DNA of 64,000 nucleotides from Parasteatoda lunata (taxonomy: Eukaryota > Arthropoda > Arachnida > Araneae > Theridiidae), in the NCBI GenBank assembly GCA_949128135.1, contig OX421973.1, forward strand, positions 6,996,428 through 7,060,427, written 5' to 3'. The position numbers and the translations under genes were made by a program. The notes below the pieces were generated by a model, which saw only the letters and a list, made by a program, of their open reading frames with translations, ran no database searches and was not told the DNA's origin. Below, piece by piece: positions 60,195 through 64,000 of the stretch (position 1 is its first letter; every line of letters starts with the position of its first letter).

Positions 60195-61140
60195 AATGAT
60201 CTAGGACTCAATCTTGATGGTTCAAGGGGGGGGGGTGACCTCAACCAGGCTAATTAATTAGTGCAGACCATATTTTAAGTTATGAATTCAGATACAAAAA
60301 CGAACTTTATTTAAATAAACCCACCTTTTTTTTTTAAACAGATTCAAACTTCTGATCCTCGAAACGTAGGGGGTAGCAGGAATCTTTGAAATATAATCCC
60401 CATAGTTTATACAGGTCAGCGATCTGAAGTCTAGGCCCCCAGAGGTTCATTTTATTTTTTGCGTATTTCGCTTTCCCTGAAAACTTTTTAAGCTAATTCA
60501 AAATTTTTTAATAAGTGTCGAAAAAATTTTGAAAAAATTTAAGTCAAAATTATTTTTTTACATTTTAAAGTACCTGATTTCACATGGCAAAATACTAAAT
60601 TTGAGAATCGAGTTTTAAATGTACGACGTTTTTTAAATTCTCTTTTTGAGGAATTATTCAATCGAGTTTGCTTAAATTTTATATTCGGCCGTGAAAAATT
60701 AAACACTTTAAGCTGATACAAAGAATATATATTTTACAATTTAGATTTTCTTCGATTATTATTGAAAAAAAAATATTTCTAACATTTATTTTTTGCCTGG
60801 AATTAATATTGGATAAACGAATTTTATAATTGTGTGCAAAAAGTTTTCAATTGGATTTAAAAGTTCGAGATATAACGAAATGCGAAAAAAATAAAATAAA
60901 CATTAAGGGGGCCAAACTTTGGAATGCACTCCTCACCAAACTATTGGGACCATATTTCACAGATTGCGACTACTCTCTATATTTTGGGGGTCAATAAGCC
61001 GAATCCGTCGAAAAAATGGTATGTTTATTAAGGGAAAGTAAGTTTTTATGTCTGATTACGTAACTTAATTAGTACTAATCAATTAGCATATTTGAAGTTA
61101 CCCCCTCGAACCAGTGAGATTGAGTCCTAGAAAGAAGATC
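60195..61140. mobile_element. 0.95-kb element with about 60-bp inverted ends
   Basis: Left CTAGGACTCAATCTTGATGG, a G-run, then GCTAATTAATTAGT. Right, inverted: CTAGGACTCAATCTCACTGG, GGGGG, then GCTAATTGATTAGT. The interior is non-coding, with further CCCCC/GGGGG-containing words that pair between halves. A non-autonomous DNA transposon of unknown superfamily. Confidence 0.7.
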
Positions 61141-62844
61141 CGATCATTAAATTAAAAGTAGTTCAAGATAGTCCTATTTTATATCTTTTTTGTGCACTGA
61201 ACATTGTTTTTCTTATTACTGGGGTTATTAGTCTTACTGAATAGTAAATTTATGATGATTTTCAGGAATAATTCAGCGGGGTCGAAATAAGTAACTTTTT
61301 TTTATTTTAGTACATAAAAAATTAAAAGTTTTTTTTTGATATACAAATATTATTTTGCTCTTAGTGTCATTTATCTAAAACCAATATTTCACCCACAATC
61401 GCTTTTTTGATAAAAAACTTTCACAGAACAGCGTTAAAAAATGCTTGCCCTTGTTTACAACGAAGCATTATATTTTTGATGAAAAAGAAAATAATCATAA
61501 AAAAAAATTGTGAATTGCAAATTAGAGACTAGAAAACTACATCAAGTTTGTTGAATCATATTCAACAATAAATTTTTTTTTGGTGGTAATAATCTGAGTA
61601 TCAACAATTTTTCACAATTTTTATTTTTTGAAAATACTCATATGAAGTCTAATGGATAATTATTTTTCTTATATAAAATCTATGAAGATAACGTTGGATA
61701 TTTTATATGAATTTCATTATGGTTGAACCAAAATAAGAACAAAATAAACTAAAATGCATCAAAAAGAGAATATAAATTTTAATCCATAACGAAAGAAAAA
61801 TATCCGGAATTATAAATGCCATTTACTCAGCTAGAAGAGAAGTTAAGATGTCCTTAAGATAAAAAATCGGGTTAATGTTTTTAGTTTATCATAATTAAAA
61901 CACCCTTCTAACAGAAAAAGAAAAATATTGATTTGTTTATGAAATAATTAATAGGGTCGTATTTTCATCCGATAAATAGATGATCATGATTCATTTATTT
62001 TTGGATGATTAATAGTTGAAGATGAAGCGATGCAAGAACTTTTTTTCAGCTACAAAAAAATGTACCATTTTTTATACCTTGTTCATTAAGCGTAAAAATA
62101 AGATACATTGAAAAAGTGAAGAATAAAGAGGTAAACGTTTCTTTTCAAGTCCACATAATTTTGTTATTTTGCATAGTGCAACTCTGGTGATCAATAAATA
62201 CGATCTGTATTTATAATTACAAAAGTTTTTAGTTCTTAAATTAATATGGCATATCAAACCAGTGGTAAAAGTTTTCCGAATTATAATAATTTTATGTTCG
62301 TATTTTGAAAATAAAGTTATTTCAGTTTTTTGTTTTCACGATTTTCTTTTAAGAATAAAATCATTTTATATTAATGCTTAATTCTAATGATTCAATTTGT
62401 TATTTTAACTTCTTCCTGAAAAAAAATTCAATATTTAGAGACAAAATATACAAAGCGTAGATTTTTTTCATAAAATTCAGGGAAAATACTGAATTCTAAT
62501 TTTTATTGTTCGTAATAAATAGGCCAAAATTCTATTCAATTTTATTGTTTGTCTGTTAAAGTTAATAATGTTTTCAATAACGCGCAGTACATAATTTATT
62601 TTCACCACTATAAAACAGACAAAATTCCATCTATCCTTTAATAATTCTATTTATTTCTCTAATAAATTGTTGTTAAAAAAAGAAAACAGTAATTAATAAG
62701 TTTAAAAAGATTCCTTAATTAAATTATAAATAGTTTCTAATTAAATAATCCCAAAATCTTACAACAGAATATAAAAGTGAACCACATATCGGTACAAAAC
62801 AAAAGGCTTTTCTGTTGGATGTTTAAACCAAGCATAAAGTTATG

Positions 62845-63650
62845 TTAAAATTAAATCCAGTTTTCAAGAAACGTTCTTAATTTCAGTTGAAGAGTTTAAT
62901 CCTGGATTAATAAACACAAAATTCGTCACTTAAAAATTTAAACAAAGTCCATAAAATTCCGCTTTTTTTAACTATGTTTTAAAAACTCCGTTAAAAATTA
63001 CAACTAATGTGTTTAAAGTATATTAAGATTCATTAAAAATTCTTATTATCTACTAACTCTAATTTTAATAGTGATTGCAGCCCTTTTTCTCTCTATTTGA
63101 GTAGGCTAAAATTAAATTCTGTTTGCAAGAAAAATTCAGATTTTCATTTAAAAAATGCCACATTTCTAGAAATTAAAGCAAAAATCAAATTCATTCTACT
63201 TTTTTTAACAAATTTTTGAAAATTTAAAAATGTTAAAAATTATAATTTGAACAATGTTTTTACGGTATATTTTGAGATTCATTAAAAAATTTATTGATCT
63301 CTCTCTATAATTCAATTCATAATGATAATTATATTAAAAACTTTAAGTGACTGATTCATAAATTTAAAAGAGAATACATTCCTTTCCCCTTCTCGAATGT
63401 GTTAAAATTAAATCCTGTTAAAATTAAATCCCGTAAATCCTGTTTCACTTCAAGAATGCAACGTATCTAGAGATAAAAACCAAATAATTTTTTCCTACTT
63501 TTTTAACTACGTTTTAAAAATTTAAAAATGCTAAAATTCATAATTTGAATGATGTTTTTACGGTATATATGTTGAGATTCAGTAAAAAATTTTAAGATCT
63601 CTATTGATAGTTCTATTCATAATAACCCCATATGTAATTTTAAGTAACTG
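62845..63650. repeat. Degenerate tandem repeat, unit about 260-300 bp, three units
   Basis: Each unit starts near TTAAAATTAAAT (62845, 63105, 63402) and later carries TTTTTTAAC-A-TTTT and a GTATAT..TGAGATTCATTAAAAA word (63018, 63270, 63561). Units are diverged by eye. Satellite-like, or a tandemly duplicated unique segment. Confidence 0.65.
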
Positions 63651-64000
63651 AATTATTTTTTCTCCTTATTTTAAGTTCCTAATTTAAGGTGATTAATTCC
63701 TGGGAAACAAGCCTTCACTTTCATTTTCTATTTTCTATATTAGACGCAATACAATCCAGATGCACTACAGATGTACTAGTCCAAATGAAAAATACTATAT
63801 TTAATTGAGTTATGCGACTGGACTAATTTAATCAGTTATTTTAGGTGCTGTATTTTTGTAGGTTGGAGAGTGTTTAAAAAAAAAAAAAAAAGAAAAAAAG
63901 AAAATTATGTTTGACGAAATGCAATCTTTGGAAGTTTGAATCTCTGTATTATAATGAGAACTAAATATATTAGTAGTTTCTACTTCAGTGTTTTTAGAAT

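Larger units (their letters stand above)
53863..64000. other. Region upstream of the first ELOVL coding exon
   Basis: 10 kb with no recognised coding exon. It must contain the ELOVL promoter and at least one non-coding exon if these lie within 10 kb, but I cannot place them. GC-richer islands at 56370-56510 and 59100-59210 are possible sites. The remainder is repeats listed separately and AT-rich sequence. Confidence 0.6.

Noticed and set aside
1..64000. CRISPR arrays, operons or prokaryotic defence systems
   Set aside because: Introns, SINEs and MITEs show a eukaryotic nuclear genome; the regular 25-bp array at 46.7 kb has no spacers and is a minisatellite.
1..64000. tRNA or rRNA genes
   Set aside because: No cloverleaf with intact A and B boxes was noticed; the 5S-like segments are SINE heads, too diverged and incomplete to be 5S genes.

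Overview
The window is AT-rich animal nuclear DNA with long introns, many MITE-like repeats and decayed retroelements. It is most likely from an arachnid, probably a spider. The basis is the gene structure, the Pao/BEL element and repeat families I recognise from spider assemblies; the species cannot be fixed from the sequence alone. It holds two confidently recognised protein-coding genes in convergent orientation. Almost everything else is intron or repeat, and most open frames over 60 codons lie in repeats or are chance.

Region by region. 85-3120: an internally deleted, frame-broken Pao/BEL-type LTR retrotransposon with both LTRs. 3130-3870: two copies of a 5S-rRNA-headed SINE arranged tail to tail. 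4191-17772 (+): the ribosomal protein RPS20 (uS10) gene. It has three coding exons with canonical splice sites, exon 1 contributes only the initiator ATG, and intron 2 is 9.4 kb. The last 2.2 kb of intron 2 holds a cluster of box C/D snoRNA genes in three sequence families (A, B, C), several in repeated copies. Two families carry guides complementary to universally conserved LSU rRNA segments. 17.8-30.9 kb: repeat-filled intergenic DNA. 30928-53824 (-): a complete seven-coding-exon fatty-acid elongase (ELOVL) gene of 313 codons with all four signature motifs. 53.9-64 kb: its upstream side, with retroposon and foldback elements and a degenerate 0.3-kb tandem repeat.

Repeat landscape: a 1.0-kb almost fully palindromic element (50.1-51.1 kb); a foldback family with copies at 24, 32, 43-44, 48 and 58 kb, one interrupted by a SINE with a clean 9-bp target duplication; several TIR-bearing MITEs (14.2, 15.1, 27.4, 60.2 kb and others); a 25-bp minisatellite (46.7-47.2 kb) inside an ELOVL intron; and long TA microsatellites.

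How the genes relate: RPS20 is a housekeeping small-subunit ribosomal protein whose intron also appears to deliver rRNA 2'-O-methylation guides, so one transcription unit would supply both a ribosomal protein and ribosome-modification RNAs. ELOVL is an unrelated ER lipid enzyme that is simply a convergent neighbour. The most interesting item is the multi-copy intronic snoRNA cluster.
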